Shown here: piece by piece, positions 42,682 through 51,875 of the stretch
Layout: each line of letters opens with the position of its first letter
Position numbering within the stretch: the stretch's first letter is position 1
Assembly: GCF_020991275.1 (NCBI RefSeq)
Contig: NZ_JAJLQY010000006.1
Coordinates: forward strand, 372,001 to 436,000
Reading direction: 5' to 3'
DNA length: 64,000 bases
From: Actinocorallia sp. API 0066
GTDB taxonomy: Bacteria > Actinomycetota > Actinomycetes > Streptosporangiales > Streptosporangiaceae
The notes under the pieces: model-generated
Seen by the model: only the letters and a program-made list of their open reading frames with translations
Databases searched by the model: none
Told to the model about the DNA's origin: nothing
Made by a program: the position numbers and the translations under genes

Positions 42682-43377
42682 ATGGGGCGCGGGTACGTGG
42701 CGCACGCGGCGGTGACGGCGGAGGCCGGGCCGGACGGGCGCACCCGGCTGACGAGGCTGCGTTCGGACGGGCCGATCGCGCTGCGGGAGACGCCCGACGG
42801 GCTGTACCTGGTCGGCGCGGCGGCGGGCCCGCTCGGCGGCGACAGGCTCCGGCTGGACATCGAGGTCGGCGCGGGCGCGTCCCTGACGATCCGGTCGGTG
42901 GCCGTCGCGTTGGCGCTGCCCGGTGACGGCGAGTCCCGCTACACCGTCAACGCCGACGTCGAGGGCCACCTCGATTTCGCCCCCGAACCGACCGTCGCCG
43001 CCCGAGGCTGCCACCACCACGCGCACGCCCGCGTCGCCCTGGGCCCGCACGGCACCCTCCGCTGGCAGGAGGAGCTGATCCTGGGCCGCCACAACGAGCC
43101 GCCGGGCCTCCACACGAGCCGCATCGACGTCACCCGCGCCGGCCACCCCGTCCTCCGCCACGAACTCCGCGCCGACCCCACCTCCCGCTCCCGAGCCGTC
43201 CTGGGCCCCGCCAAGGCCGTCGGCTCCCTCTTCCGCACCACCCCCTCCACCCCCCACACCGAACCCGGCCTGGCCATCCTCCCCCTCCCCTCAGGCACCA
43301 CCCTCGCCAACGCCCACGCCCCCACCGCCCCCACCCTCCGCCACCTCCTCACCAAAGCCCAAACCCTGCTCCCCTGA
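42682..43377 (+). CDS. ureD: Urease accessory protein UreD
   Basis: 231 residues, somewhat short for UreD. Family pattern: GPIALRETPDGLYLVGAAAG, PLGGDRLRLDIEVGAGASLT and TLRWQEELILGRHNEPPGLH. Binds apo-urease with UreF and UreG. A 78-bp gap separates it from ureG, with GAGAGGAG as ribosome site. The last 240 bases are very C-rich and G-poor on the coding strand. It ends two bases from the stop of the convergent membrane protein gene. Confidence 0.88.
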   Translation: MGRGYVAHAAVTAEAGPDGRTRLTRLRSDGPIALRETPDGLYLVGAAAGPLGGDRLRLDIEVGAGASLTIRSVAVALALPGDGESRYTVNADVEGHLDFAPEPTVAARGCHHHAHARVALGPHGTLRWQEELILGRHNEPPGLHTSRIDVTRAGHPVLRHELRADPTSRSRAVLGPAKAVGSLFRTTPSTPHTEPGLAILPLPSGTTLANAHAPTAPTLRHLLTKAQTLLP

Positions 43378-43379
43378 CA

Positions 43380-44978
43380 TCAGGAAGCACGGCACGTCCA
43401 CACAACGGTCCCGGGAACGCTCGGCAGCGGCCGCCACGCGACGGGATGGCCAGGCCACGTCAGCTCGATCGGGGCGCCCGGCCGCCACGGGACGAGCACC
43501 GCGCAGACCCCGGGGTGCACCGAATCACCCGTCTCGTACCACCCGATCCGCGTCCACGACACCCGGTGGTACAGCGCCGCGCGCGCCTGCCAGGGCACGT
43601 CCCGCGCCGTGAGCACACCGCCCTCGGGAAGCCCCGCGTCCGGCACCTGCTCGGCCCGCCACGGCGCCGTGACGCTCGTCAGCGCCACGAGGTTGACCAG
43701 GGCGAGGACGAGCGCCCGCCGCTGGACGAGGGCGAGCACGGCCAGCAGGGCGGCGGCGGACGCCGTCGCGGCGCCGAGTTCCAACGCGTCGTCCTCACCG
43801 GTCAGAAAGATGATCTCGGGAAAGTCGAAGGCGATGAAGACGGCGTCCTCCAACCGCCCACCCGCGTAGCCGGCGACGACCCTCGCGGTGACGGCGAGCC
43901 CCACGACAGCGCCCAGCACGGCCCTGCGATCGGCGAGCGCCCTGAGCCCGACGAGCGCGTGGACGAGGGCGAAGCAGGCAAGGTAGCGCCCGTAAGCAAA
44001 GTTGCCGACCCGGTTCTCATCCGGGAGCGCCGCCATCGACGCGTACGCGATACCGAAGGTGACCGCACACAGGACCAACGCAAGGGGATGCCCACGTACC
44101 GCCGCCGCGACCACGACAACGAGGCCCACGCCCGCCAGGCCCCAGGTCGCGGCGATCATGTACCAGAGCTGGCCCGCCGCGCCGGACAGGGCCCAGAGTT
44201 GGCCGTCCACGCTGAGCATTCGGTCCAGGAGCGTGCCGCCGAGGTCGAGCGCCCCGTCCGGGTAGAGGCGGGCGAGCAGGAGGCCGTTGAGCCGCACGAC
44301 AGCCCAGCACCCGGCCGCCACGACGGCCAGTCCCGCGAACGCGGGCCGTCGCCTCCCGCGCACCGCCAGGAGCAGCGCGACGACATGGACGGCGAGGAGC
44401 ACCGCGCCCCGCGCGTGGACGGCCCACGCGTAACAGGCGAGCAGGCTCGCGGGCACCGCCGCGCCCCTGCCGTCCAGGAAGCGGCCGAGCGCGAGCAGCC
44501 ATGCCAGCACGACCACCGGAAGCACGGCGTCCGCCAAAGCGTGCCGTCCGAAGACGACGACAGCGGGCAGCAGCGAGGCCGCCCACGCAAGCGGCATGCT
44601 CGTCAGGCCGATCCGTTTGAGCGCCACGTACGCGAGCGGAAGGGCGAGCGCTCCGACCAGCGCGTTGACGAGCATCACCAGCCGGTACACAAGCACGGGA
44701 TCCTCGGTGACCCAGAAGACGGGCGTCAGAAGCAGCGGATACCCGCCCTGGTAGAAGGTGTGCCCGGACAGGTCGGCTCCGGGCCCTCCCGCCAGCAGCC
44801 GCGCCGCGACGAGGTACCCCGCCTCGTCCGGGTGGGCGGTGGGCCCGAGCCGGTGCCAGGCCAGCCCCCACCGCACCACCGCCTGCCCGAGCCAGCCGAG
44901 CAGCAGCAGCCGGACGCTGTGGTTCCCGCCGCCCGTCAGCGGGTCGAGCGACGGCCGGGCGCGCAGAACGAGGGACAC
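43380..44978 (-). CDS. Polytopic membrane protein, GT-C glycosyltransferase-like
   Basis: 532 residues, GTG start. About 11 hydrophobic helices. The first extracytoplasmic loop has GPTAHPDEAGYLVAARLLAG, where the Asp-Glu pair matches the acidic motif of GT-C enzymes (ArnT/PMT type) that use polyprenyl-phosphate sugars; LSGHTFYQGGYPLLLTPVFW follows. The C-terminal 100 residues form a soluble domain. Could be a mannosyl- or arabinosyltransferase; no neighbour identifies the acceptor. Monocistronic and convergent with ureD. Confidence 0.7.
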   Translation of the reverse strand: MSLVLRARPSLDPLTGGGNHSVRLLLLGWLGQAVVRWGLAWHRLGPTAHPDEAGYLVAARLLAGGPGADLSGHTFYQGGYPLLLTPVFWVTEDPVLVYRLVMLVNALVGALALPLAYVALKRIGLTSMPLAWAASLLPAVVVFGRHALADAVLPVVVLAWLLALGRFLDGRGAAVPASLLACYAWAVHARGAVLLAVHVVALLLAVRGRRRPAFAGLAVVAAGCWAVVRLNGLLLARLYPDGALDLGGTLLDRMLSVDGQLWALSGAAGQLWYMIAATWGLAGVGLVVVVAAAVRGHPLALVLCAVTFGIAYASMAALPDENRVGNFAYGRYLACFALVHALVGLRALADRRAVLGAVVGLAVTARVVAGYAGGRLEDAVFIAFDFPEIIFLTGEDDALELGAATASAAALLAVLALVQRRALVLALVNLVALTSVTAPWRAEQVPDAGLPEGGVLTARDVPWQARAALYHRVSWTRIGWYETGDSVHPGVCAVLVPWRPGAPIELTWPGHPVAWRPLPSVPGTVVWTCRAS

Positions 44979-45058
44979 TGCGTCCTCCCTGTTTTCGGGC
45001 GTGCGGGAGCCCCTGAGGGGCCGTGAGCCCGTGCGGAGCGCGGGTGCGTAACCCGGCG

Positions 45059-46219
45059 TTACCAGGCGATGTCGGCGGGGGTAGCGCCGTCCGGCACGAT
45101 GACGGTGTCGGTCCCGTCGACGTGGCGGATGGTTCTACCGCCCGCCTGGAGGAGGAGTTCCGTGCCCTTCGGGTGCTGTGCCAGCAGGACGGGGCCCTCG
45201 GCGCGGAGCGATCCCGGCGGGCCCAACGGGCGCGCGGAGCCCCCGGCCGCCTCGACGAGGCTCAGCGCGGTGCCGGAGCCCCACGGCTCGCCGAACACAC
45301 AGATGATCCGTGCCCCGTCCGGCGTGATCATCGCCTGGGACAGCCGCGCCGGTGCGAGCCGGTCGTGCAGCGCGTCGCCGCCGACCCGCGCGAGCGGCGT
45401 CGTCACGTCGTCGGGATCGGCCGTCCGCACGACGAGGAGTTCACCGCGCCCGTCCTCGGCCTCCTTCCGGAACACCGCGAGGTCGCGCCCGTCCGGCGTG
45501 TAAGCGAGGCCGAGCACCTCCCCGCCACTCGGCCACGTCGTGGTGGTGTCCTTCCAGCGATGGGCGATCCGTGCCTCTCCGACGGGCCCCTCGACGCCCT
45601 CCGACGTCACCCAGCCCGGCCTGCACGAACGGTAGGAATAGGCGATCGCGTCGCCTTTGGGGGTGGTGGCCAGCCTGTGGGGCCCGGTGTCCGCCGCCTC
45701 GAACGCGACGGGCTCCGTCCCCCAGCTCGTGAACCGGCCCCCGGCGGAGATCGCGATACGGCGGACCCCGTACGTCGCGCATCCGGGCGCGGTGGCCGTG
45801 CTCTCCCGGACCAGGAGGAGGTAGGTGCGCGCGTCCGGGTCGCCGTCCTCGGGCACCGGCGCGACGGCGAGGAAGTCCTCTCCCCCGCCCGCCGCGTTCG
45901 TGTCGAGCAGCGCGCCCGTCGCCGTCGCCCGGACCTCGAACCGCGCCGGTGCGGCGCCCTGCCCCCGGTGGACGGCGACAAAGAACGGTGGTGCCGCGCC
46001 GATGTCGGGTACGGCCGCCCGGACGTCGGTGTCCCGCGTGTCGTCGGGCAGGGCGGACGGCATGAGGACCACGAGGGCGGCGGCGAGGGCCGACCAGAGA
46101 GGCAGGAGCCGCTGCCAGCGCGCGCGCTGGCGCGGCGTGTGGCGGAGCGGGCGGGGGCGGTCGGCCACGAGGTCGCCGGTGTCCCGGAGCGCTGCCCTGA
46201 GCCGGTCCTCGACGGTCAT
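45059..46219 (-). CDS. Membrane-anchored beta-propeller-like partner of the ECF sigma factor
   Basis: 386 residues from ATG 46219, overlapping the ECF sigma stop (ATGA). A short cytoplasmic head (TVEDRLRAALRDTGDLVADR), one membrane helix (LLPLWSALAAALVVLMPSAL, about 40-58), then an extracytoplasmic domain of repeated strands with propeller-like turns such as HRLATTPKGDAIAYSYRSC, VLGLAYTPDGRDLAVFRKE and LSQAMITPDGARIICVF. The position and topology fit an anti-sigma factor or sensor for SigE-family ECF factors, although no ZAS zinc motif is visible in the head. Confidence 0.75.
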   Translation of the reverse strand: MTVEDRLRAALRDTGDLVADRPRPLRHTPRQRARWQRLLPLWSALAAALVVLMPSALPDDTRDTDVRAAVPDIGAAPPFFVAVHRGQGAAPARFEVRATATGALLDTNAAGGGEDFLAVAPVPEDGDPDARTYLLLVRESTATAPGCATYGVRRIAISAGGRFTSWGTEPVAFEAADTGPHRLATTPKGDAIAYSYRSCRPGWVTSEGVEGPVGEARIAHRWKDTTTTWPSGGEVLGLAYTPDGRDLAVFRKEAEDGRGELLVVRTADPDDVTTPLARVGGDALHDRLAPARLSQAMITPDGARIICVFGEPWGSGTALSLVEAAGGSARPLGPPGSLRAEGPVLLAQHPKGTELLLQAGGRTIRHVDGTDTVIVPDGATPADIAW

Positions 46220-46743
46220 CGCGTGGCCTCCAGTTCGCGTTCGAGCGCGGCCAGGGCGCGGGACATGGTGGACCTGACCGTCGAGGGCCGGATCCGCAGC
46301 ACCACGGCGATCTCGGCGTCGGGGAGGTCGGCGTAGTAGCGCAGGACCAGCACCTCGCGTTTGCGGCGCGGCAGCCGGTGCAGGGCGCGCATCACCTCGC
46401 GGTGGTCCTCGCCGAGCATCGCCGCCGCCTCGGCCGACCACACCGGCGGCAGGTGGCGTTCGGCGTGGCGGTGCGCGAGTTTGCGCCTGCGCAGCACCGA
46501 GCGGCACCCGTTGAGCACCGCCGCCCGCGTGTAGGCCAGCAGTTTGCCTTCGTCGCGGAGTGCGGGCCGCTCGCGGTGCAGGCGCACGAACACGTCCTGG
46601 ACGACGTCCTCGGCGGTGGCCTCGTCGCCGACCAGCATCACCGCGAGCCGCACCAGCCCGGTCTGGTGCTCCCGGTAGAACGCGGGCAGCGCGTCCCGGT
46701 CGGCGATCGCGGCTGGCCACCGGATCACGTGTTCCCTCTCCAT
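46216..46743 (-). CDS. ECF sigma factor (SigE family)
   Basis: 175 residues from ATG 46743 (MEREHVIRWPAAIADRDALP); the frame is open 40 codons further upstream without a good start. Region 2 is FYREHQTGLVRLAVMLVGDE and EDVVQDVFVRLHRERPALRD; region 4 is LPRRKREVLVLRYYADLPDA and IAVVLRIRPSTVRSTMSRAL. This is the small SigE-family type common in actinomycetes. Overlaps the downstream membrane protein, its likely regulator. Upstream promoter region 46744-46896 shows no recognisable autoregulatory box. Confidence 0.9.
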   Translation of the reverse strand: MEREHVIRWPAAIADRDALPAFYREHQTGLVRLAVMLVGDEATAEDVVQDVFVRLHRERPALRDEGKLLAYTRAAVLNGCRSVLRRRKLAHRHAERHLPPVWSAEAAAMLGEDHREVMRALHRLPRRKREVLVLRYYADLPDAEIAVVLRIRPSTVRSTMSRALAALERELEATR

Positions 46744-46987
46744 ACCAAGAAGACCCACAACCCCGGACAGTTGCTGCTCTAACCGAGCAACTTTCTCAAA
46801 TCGACTGCCCCCTTCTTCGGTCTTGTCCCGTTTTCCCGGATCAAGATCAAGGGAGTACCCCAAGCTCCATAGAGGTCGGCGACTGGGACAGGCGACGTGA
46901 TCCGGGTCACGTTAGGTGCGGAGGTCCGGGTGTCAGGCTGGGGGGTTACCTCGGTGTGTGTAGGTGATGGGAGGGTGCCTTCTTTCT

Positions 46988-47017
46988 GGGGTGGGGGGTG
47001 GTGGGGAGGGTGGGGGG
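46988..47017 (+). other. G-quadruplex-prone G-run cluster in 5' region of NmrA-like gene
   Basis: Five runs of three to six G within 30 bases (pattern G4-T-G6-TGGT-G4-A-G3-T-G6), on the coding strand 24 bases before the GTG start of the next gene and just before its AGGAGG ribosome site. Both DNA and mRNA could fold as a G-quadruplex. The surrounding 200 bases are also G/T-rich. Confidence 0.5.
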
Positions 47018-47040
47018 ACACGAACGAAGGAGGGGTTCTG

Positions 47041-47925
47041 GTGGTTCTGGTTACTGGGGTTTCTGGGGGGCTTGGGGGGTTGGTCCTTGAGGGGCTGGCC
47101 GGGGTTGGGGATGTTGAGGTGGTTGGGGGGAGTAGTAGGGAAGGAGGGGCGGAGAGGCGGGTGGACTTTGACGAGCCTGGGACGTTGGTGGGGGGGTTGG
47201 CCGGGGTCGGGGTGCTGGTCTTCGTGTCGGCGGGGTACGCGGAGGACGACGTGGTCAGGGCGCGGCACGGGGCGCTCATCGACGCGGCGGTGGAGGCGGG
47301 GGTGCGGCATGTCGTGTACACGAGTCTCGTCGGGTCGGCGGAGCTGCTGAGCATCGCGGCGGCGCACCGGTGGACGGAGCGGCGGCTCGCGGCGGCGCCG
47401 TTCGACGTGACGGTGCTGCGCAACGGCCTCTACGCCGAGATCGCCGCCGGGCTCGCCGCGGACAGTGCGGTCGGCGCAGCCGAGACCGGGGTGTTCGCCG
47501 CGCCGTTCGGCGTTGACGGGCGGCTGCCCGTGGTGGCGCGGGCCGATCTGGCGGACGCCGCGGTGCGCGTCGCCGCCGACTCGGCCCGCGACCTCGCCGC
47601 CGGGCGCGCCAGCAGGCACGCGGGCCGCGTCTACGAGCTGGAGGGGACCCCGATCGGCGCCGCCGACCTCACCGAACTGCTCGCCGCCGCGGTCGGCCGC
47701 CCCGTCCGCTACACCCCCGTCTCCCTCGCCGACCTCCGCGCGTTCCTGCCCCTCACCGGCCAGGAGCCCTACCAGGTCGCGCACAGCGTCTCCCTGTTCT
47801 CCCTGGTCTCCTCCGGCCTCCTCACCGACGTCCCGAAAGGCGACCTCACCACCCTCCTGGGCCGAGAACCCCGCCCCGTCCGAGACCTCATCACCACCAC
47901 CATCACCACCCGCCTCAACCCCTGA
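47041..47925 (+). CDS. NmrA-like NAD(P)-binding reductase
   Basis: 294 residues from GTG 47041, preceded by AAGGAGG; the nucleotide-binding start VVLVTGVSGGLGGLVLEGL confirms this choice. The Rossmann fold continues with VGVLVFVSAGYAEDDVVRAR, VRHVVYTSLVGSAELLSIAA (no catalytic Tyr-Lys pair of SDR enzymes) and FDVTVLRNGLYAEI. It is typical of NmrA/QorB-type proteins that bind NAD(P)H as redox sensors or act as quinone reductases. Convergent with an HxlR-type regulator, a frequent partner of such genes. Confidence 0.85.
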   Translation: MVLVTGVSGGLGGLVLEGLAGVGDVEVVGGSSREGGAERRVDFDEPGTLVGGLAGVGVLVFVSAGYAEDDVVRARHGALIDAAVEAGVRHVVYTSLVGSAELLSIAAAHRWTERRLAAAPFDVTVLRNGLYAEIAAGLAADSAVGAAETGVFAAPFGVDGRLPVVARADLADAAVRVAADSARDLAAGRASRHAGRVYELEGTPIGAADLTELLAAAVGRPVRYTPVSLADLRAFLPLTGQEPYQVAHSVSLFSLVSSGLLTDVPKGDLTTLLGREPRPVRDLITTTITTRLNP

Positions 47926-48042
47926 CCGGTCCGCTCCGCGACGGACGCACGCGTGCCTCACCTCCCAACTGGTCGACGCCGCGACACGACACCTCGCCCG
48001 CCGCACCTCCTGGCTGGTCGACGCTGCTGCGGGACGCGTGCC

Positions 48043-48438
48043 TTACGTCCTGGGGGTGGGTGTTGCGGCGGGGTGTGGGGACTGGTCGGCGGCGTCGAAG
48101 GTGGCGCGGGCCTCGTTGATGGCGGGGCGGTGTTCGCGGGACCAGGCGGCGAGGCCGTCGACCATCGTGGCGAAGCCGAGGCCCAGGTCAGTGAGCTGGT
48201 ATTCGACCTGGGGCGGGACGGTGTCATGCACGGTTCGGCGGACGAGGCCGTCACGCACCAGCCGCCGGGTGGTGACCGTCAGCATGCGCTGCGAGATGCC
48301 CGGCACCGCACGCTGCAGTTCCCGGAACCGGTGCGCGCCCTTGCCCAACGCGACGACGACCAGCACCGACCAGCGGTCGCCCAGCCTGTCCAGCACCTCA
48401 CGGATCCCGCAGTCATCCGCACAAGGCTCATACGTCAT
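48043..48438 (-). CDS. HxlR/YodB-family transcriptional regulator
   Basis: 131 residues from ATG 48438 (MTYEPCADDCGIREVLDRLG); a longer frame upstream has no ribosome site. The winged helix is clear: LGDRWSVLVVVALGKGAHRF, RELQRAVPGISQRMLTVTTR, RLVRDGLVRRTVHDTVPPQV and EYQLTDLG. Cys6 and Cys10 near the N-terminus match the redox-sensing cysteine of YodB/HypR-type HxlR proteins that respond to quinones or electrophiles. It probably controls the convergent NmrA-like gene or a gene outside this pair. Confidence 0.9.
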   Translation of the reverse strand: MTYEPCADDCGIREVLDRLGDRWSVLVVVALGKGAHRFRELQRAVPGISQRMLTVTTRRLVRDGLVRRTVHDTVPPQVEYQLTDLGLGFATMVDGLAAWSREHRPAINEARATFDAADQSPHPAATPTPRT

Positions 48439-48537
48439 GCCCGGACAACGACCCGCTCCCCCGCCCGATTCCCCGGCGGCGGCCGCCAGCCCGCGTGCGG
48501 GAGGCACTGCCGGACTCGGCGGGCCCCGGGACGGGGG

Positions 48538-49767
48538 TCAAAGGTCGGGGAGCGGGACGGACGGGTCGGTGAGGCGGGCCGGATCCACCGGGCGATGGGA
48601 GCGGATGAGGGCCTGGAGGTCTTCGGTGACGTCCCAGGTGTTGACGTTCATGGCGGCGACGACGCGGGACGCCGAGAGCCAGAAGGCGATGTACTCGCCG
48701 GAGTCGGGAGCGCCCCGGAAGACGACGGTGTCGTAGGTGCCGGGGGCGGCGAGGCCGGAGAACTCCATGCCCATGTCGTACTGGTCGGAGAAGAAGTAGG
48801 GGACGCGGTCGTAGACGACGTCCTGCCCGAGCATCGCGCGGGCCGCGGCCGGGCCGCCGTTGAGCGCGTTGGCCCAGTGTTCGACGCGCAGGTGGCGGCG
48901 GTACAGCGGGTGGTAGGCGTTCGCGACGTCGCCCGCGGCGAAGACGTCGGGGTCGTCGGTGCGCAGCGAGGCGTCCACCAGGACGCCGTCCTCACACTTG
49001 AGGCCCGCCGCCTTGGCCAGCGAGTCCTCCGGCGTCACGCCGACGGCGACGAGCACGAGGTCGGCGGGGATCTCGCGGCCCCGGGACGTGGTGACGTGGT
49101 CCACGGACGCCCCGGCGCCGCGCAGCGCGAACAGCCCGTCGTCGAAGATCATCTTGACGCCGTGCGCGCGGTGCAGCGCGGCGAACAGCTCCCCGGCCTC
49201 GGGGCCGAGCGGCGTGTGCAGCGGCCCCGACTCGGCCTCCAGCACGGTGACGTCGTTGCCGTAGGTGCGGGCCGCCGCCGCCACCTCAAGGCCGATCCAG
49301 CCCGCGCCGACGATCACCACGGTGCGGTCGCCCGGCGCGAGCCGTTCGCGCAGCGCGAGGGAGTCGCCCCGGGTGCGGAGCGTGTGCACGCCGCCGAGGC
49401 CGACGCCCGGCACCCGCAGCACCCGTGGGGTGGCGCCGGTGGCCAGCAGCAGCTTGGTGTACTGGAGCGCCGCCCCGTCCGACAGCCGCACCCGGTGCCC
49501 GACGAGATCGAGCGCCCGCGCCTCGACGCCCTCCATCAGCCGCACGTCGTGCGCCGCGTACCAGGACGCGTCGTGCACGTACACCGAGTCGTCCGCCGCC
49601 TTGCCGAGCAGGACTCCCTTGCTCAGCGGCGGCCGCTCGTAGGGGCGCTCGTGCTCACGCCCGACGACGACGATCTCGCCCTCGCACCCCTCGGCCCTGA
49701 GGGTCTCGGCGGCCTTCGCCCCCGCCAGCCCCCCGCCGACGATCACATACGTGCCCTTCCCCGCCAT
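48538..49767 (-). CDS. FAD-dependent NAD(P)H reductase (ferredoxin reductase type)
   Basis: 409 residues. FAD-binding VIVGGGLAGAKAAETLRAEG at the start, ERPYERPPLSKGVLLG near 40, LLLATGATPRVLRVPG, the second dinucleotide site VVIVGAGWIGLEVAAAARTY near 150, and VFAAGDVANAYHPLYRRHLR near 280; a C-terminal reductase dimerisation domain follows. This is the rubredoxin/ferredoxin reductase family (BphA4-like) that passes electrons from NAD(P)H to an iron-sulphur protein or P450 partner. No ferredoxin gene is adjacent. Same direction as dgt, 151 bp downstream of it. Confidence 0.92.
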   Translation of the reverse strand: MAGKGTYVIVGGGLAGAKAAETLRAEGCEGEIVVVGREHERPYERPPLSKGVLLGKAADDSVYVHDASWYAAHDVRLMEGVEARALDLVGHRVRLSDGAALQYTKLLLATGATPRVLRVPGVGLGGVHTLRTRGDSLALRERLAPGDRTVVIVGAGWIGLEVAAAARTYGNDVTVLEAESGPLHTPLGPEAGELFAALHRAHGVKMIFDDGLFALRGAGASVDHVTTSRGREIPADLVLVAVGVTPEDSLAKAAGLKCEDGVLVDASLRTDDPDVFAAGDVANAYHPLYRRHLRVEHWANALNGGPAAARAMLGQDVVYDRVPYFFSDQYDMGMEFSGLAAPGTYDTVVFRGAPDSGEYIAFWLSASRVVAAMNVNTWDVTEDLQALIRSHRPVDPARLTDPSVPLPDL

Positions 49768-49918
49768 CGCGACCTCCCCGCGCTCGTTCCCCGTACGACG
49801 CCCGCCCGGCCACCCGACCGCACCGGACGCCCACGCCGCACCCCCACACTGTCACATCCCGTGTCCACCCGACCACGCACCCTGTGGATAACTCCGCGGG
49901 CGGGGCGCGCTCCGGAGG

Positions 49919-51133
49919 TCAGGGGTGGAGGCGGGCGTGCCAGGCCAGGGCGCTGGTGTCGGTGAGGGAGGCTATCTGGTCGACGATGACGCGGCGGCGG
50001 GCGGCGGCGGTGCCCGCGTCGGCGTAGGCCCAGCGGAAGAGGGGCTCCAGTGTCTCCGGGGCGCCGGCGGCGACGGCCTCGGCGAGAGAGGTGATGACCT
50101 CGCGTTGGCGGGCGCGGCTGGCCTCGTAGCTCACCCAGACGTAGTGCGCCGTGACGGCCTTGAGCAACGACACCTCCTGGCGGATGTGCCGGGGGACGAT
50201 GAGGTCGGCGTCGTAGCGGGTGAGGCGGCCGGGGCCGAAAGCCTCGCGCGTCGCCTCCTCCGCGCCCATGCAGAAGCGTCCGATGAGCCAGCTCGTGAGG
50301 TTCTTCAGCGCGGCGTAGGCGCTCGCCGTGTGGTCGATCTCACCCGGCCAGAACGGCTGGGCGAGCAGCACGGTGAACCGCTCCTCCAGTTCGGGCGCGT
50401 CGCCCTCGCTGCCGTACATCTTGGCGGCGACCTCCGCGACGTCCCGCCGGAGCAGCGGGTCGGCCAGCATCCCGAGGTGGACGGAGCCCGTCACCAGCGC
50501 GTCCTCAAGGTCGTGCACCGAGTAGGCGACGTCGTCCGACCAGTCCATGACCTGGGCCTCGAAGCACGTCCGGTCCGACGGGGCCTCGGCCCGGACCCAC
50601 AGGGCGACTTCGAGGTCGTCGTCGTAGACGCCGTACTTGGCCGGGTTGTCGCGCCGCCGCCACGGATACTTCATCGTGGCGTCCAGGGACGCGCGCGTCA
50701 GGTTGAGGCCGACGCTGCGGCCGTCGGAGGCGAACGACTTGTGCTCCAGCCTCGTCAGCAGCCGCAAGGACTGGGCGTTGCCTTCGAACCCGCCGCACTC
50801 GCCCGCGAAGACGTCGAGCGCCTTCTCGCCGTTGTGCCCGAAGGGCGGGTGTCCGAGGTCGTGCGCGAGGCAGGCCGTCTCCACGAGGTCGGGGTCGCAG
50901 CCGAGCGACTTGCCGAGCTCACGTCCGACCTGGCCGCACTCCAGCGAGTGGGTGAGCCTGGTGCGCTGGAAGTCGTTGGACCCGGGGTCGCCCACCTGGG
51001 TCTTGGACGACAGCCGCCGCAGCGCCGCGCTGTGCAGCACCCGGGCGCGGTCGCGCTCGAAGGCGGTGCGGTCGCGGCGCTTGGGCACCTCGGGGGCCCA
51101 GCGCTCGATGTCGAAGGAGGTGTAGCCGTTCAT
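49919..51133 (-). CDS. dgt: Deoxyguanosinetriphosphate triphosphohydrolase-like protein
   Basis: 404 residues. HD-domain metal motifs: [38 protein letters not shown] and the distal Asp in [18 protein letters not shown]. Starts [15 protein letters not shown], with R-rich [20 protein letters not shown] typical of the type 2 dGTPase-like group. Hydrolyses dNTPs to nucleoside and triphosphate, adjusting dNTP pools. In Mycobacterium it sits next to dnaG; here it is 11 kb away with urease and other genes between. Confidence 0.95.
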   Translation of the reverse strand: MNGYTSFDIERWAPEVPKRRDRTAFERDRARVLHSAALRRLSSKTQVGDPGSNDFQRTRLTHSLECGQVGRELGKSLGCDPDLVETACLAHDLGHPPFGHNGEKALDVFAGECGGFEGNAQSLRLLTRLEHKSFASDGRSVGLNLTRASLDATMKYPWRRRDNPAKYGVYDDDLEVALWVRAEAPSDRTCFEAQVMDWSDDVAYSVHDLEDALVTGSVHLGMLADPLLRRDVAEVAAKMYGSEGDAPELEERFTVLLAQPFWPGEIDHTASAYAALKNLTSWLIGRFCMGAEEATREAFGPGRLTRYDADLIVPRHIRQEVSLLKAVTAHYVWVSYEASRARQREVITSLAEAVAAGAPETLEPLFRWAYADAGTAAARRRVIVDQIASLTDTSALAWHARLHP

Positions 51134-51173
51134 CCACCGAGGATAGAGGGAGGGAGTGACAGCGTGGTGACGC

Positions 51174-51875
51174 TCACGTCTTCGCGCGGCTACGCCCCAG
51201 CAACACGTAGTAGAGGTAGCCGCCCGTCTCCCGGACGATCGAGTGCATCTGGGTGTCCCTGGTGAGGACGCTCGGCCCGCTGCGGGTGGGCGACGAGACG
51301 GCCTTGATGCCGTTCTCCGAAGCCATCTTCTGTGAGCGGAGGCTGTGCCAGGGGTCGGTGACGACCACGCCGGTCTTCCAGCCGTTCTCCTTGTAGGTCT
51401 TGCCTACCGCGACCATGCTCTGGAGGGTGTCCCTACCGGTCTCGACGGCGACCACGTCCCCGGCGGGCACCCCCAGCCGGATCAGGAAGCTCCGGCCCGC
51501 GGCGGCCTCGGTGACCCTGTCTCCGGTCTGCTTGCCGCCGACCGTCACGATCTTCGGGGCGACCTTGTCGGTGTACAGCTCGAACGCGTGCCTGAGCCGG
51601 TACTCCAGGTAGGGCGAAGGGCGGCCGTCGTACTGCGCGGCCCCCAGGACGATGATCGCGTCGGACTTGGGCCGGTGGTCCTGGCGCGCCTCGTACCAGA
51701 CGCGCCAGCCGACGGTCAGGGGGGTGAGCACGCCGACGGCGATCACGACGAACAGGACGCGTCCGGTCCACACCAGGAACCGGGACCGCCCGCCGCGCCG
51801 CCTCCCGGGCCGCGCCGGCCCCGCCGCCTCGGCACCCTCGTCCTGCCTGCTCATCACATCCGCGTCCATCGCCAT
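51174..51875 (-). CDS. YdcF/SanA-type DUF218 membrane protein
   Basis: 233 residues from ATG 51875; in-frame ATGs at 51869 and 51854 are also possible, and none has a strong ribosome site. A basic cytoplasmic start (GRRRGGRSR), one membrane helix ([20 protein letters not shown]), then the extracytoplasmic DUF218 domain: [60 protein letters not shown]. The family is linked to envelope integrity; the reaction is unknown. 40 bp downstream of dgt in the same direction. Confidence 0.88.
   Translation of the reverse strand: MAMDADVMSRQDEGAEAAGPARPGRRRGGRSRFLVWTGRVLFVVIAVGVLTPLTVGWRVWYEARQDHRPKSDAIIVLGAAQYDGRPSPYLEYRLRHAFELYTDKVAPKIVTVGGKQTGDRVTEAAAGRSFLIRLGVPAGDVVAVETGRDTLQSMVAVGKTYKENGWKTGVVVTDPWHSLRSQKMASENGIKAVSSPTRSGPSVLTRDTQMHSIVRETGGYLYYVLLGRSRAKT

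Noticed and set aside
38891-43377. Nickel transporter within the urease cluster
   Set aside because: All six genes are urease subunits or UreDFG; no transporter is encoded between dnaG and ureD.
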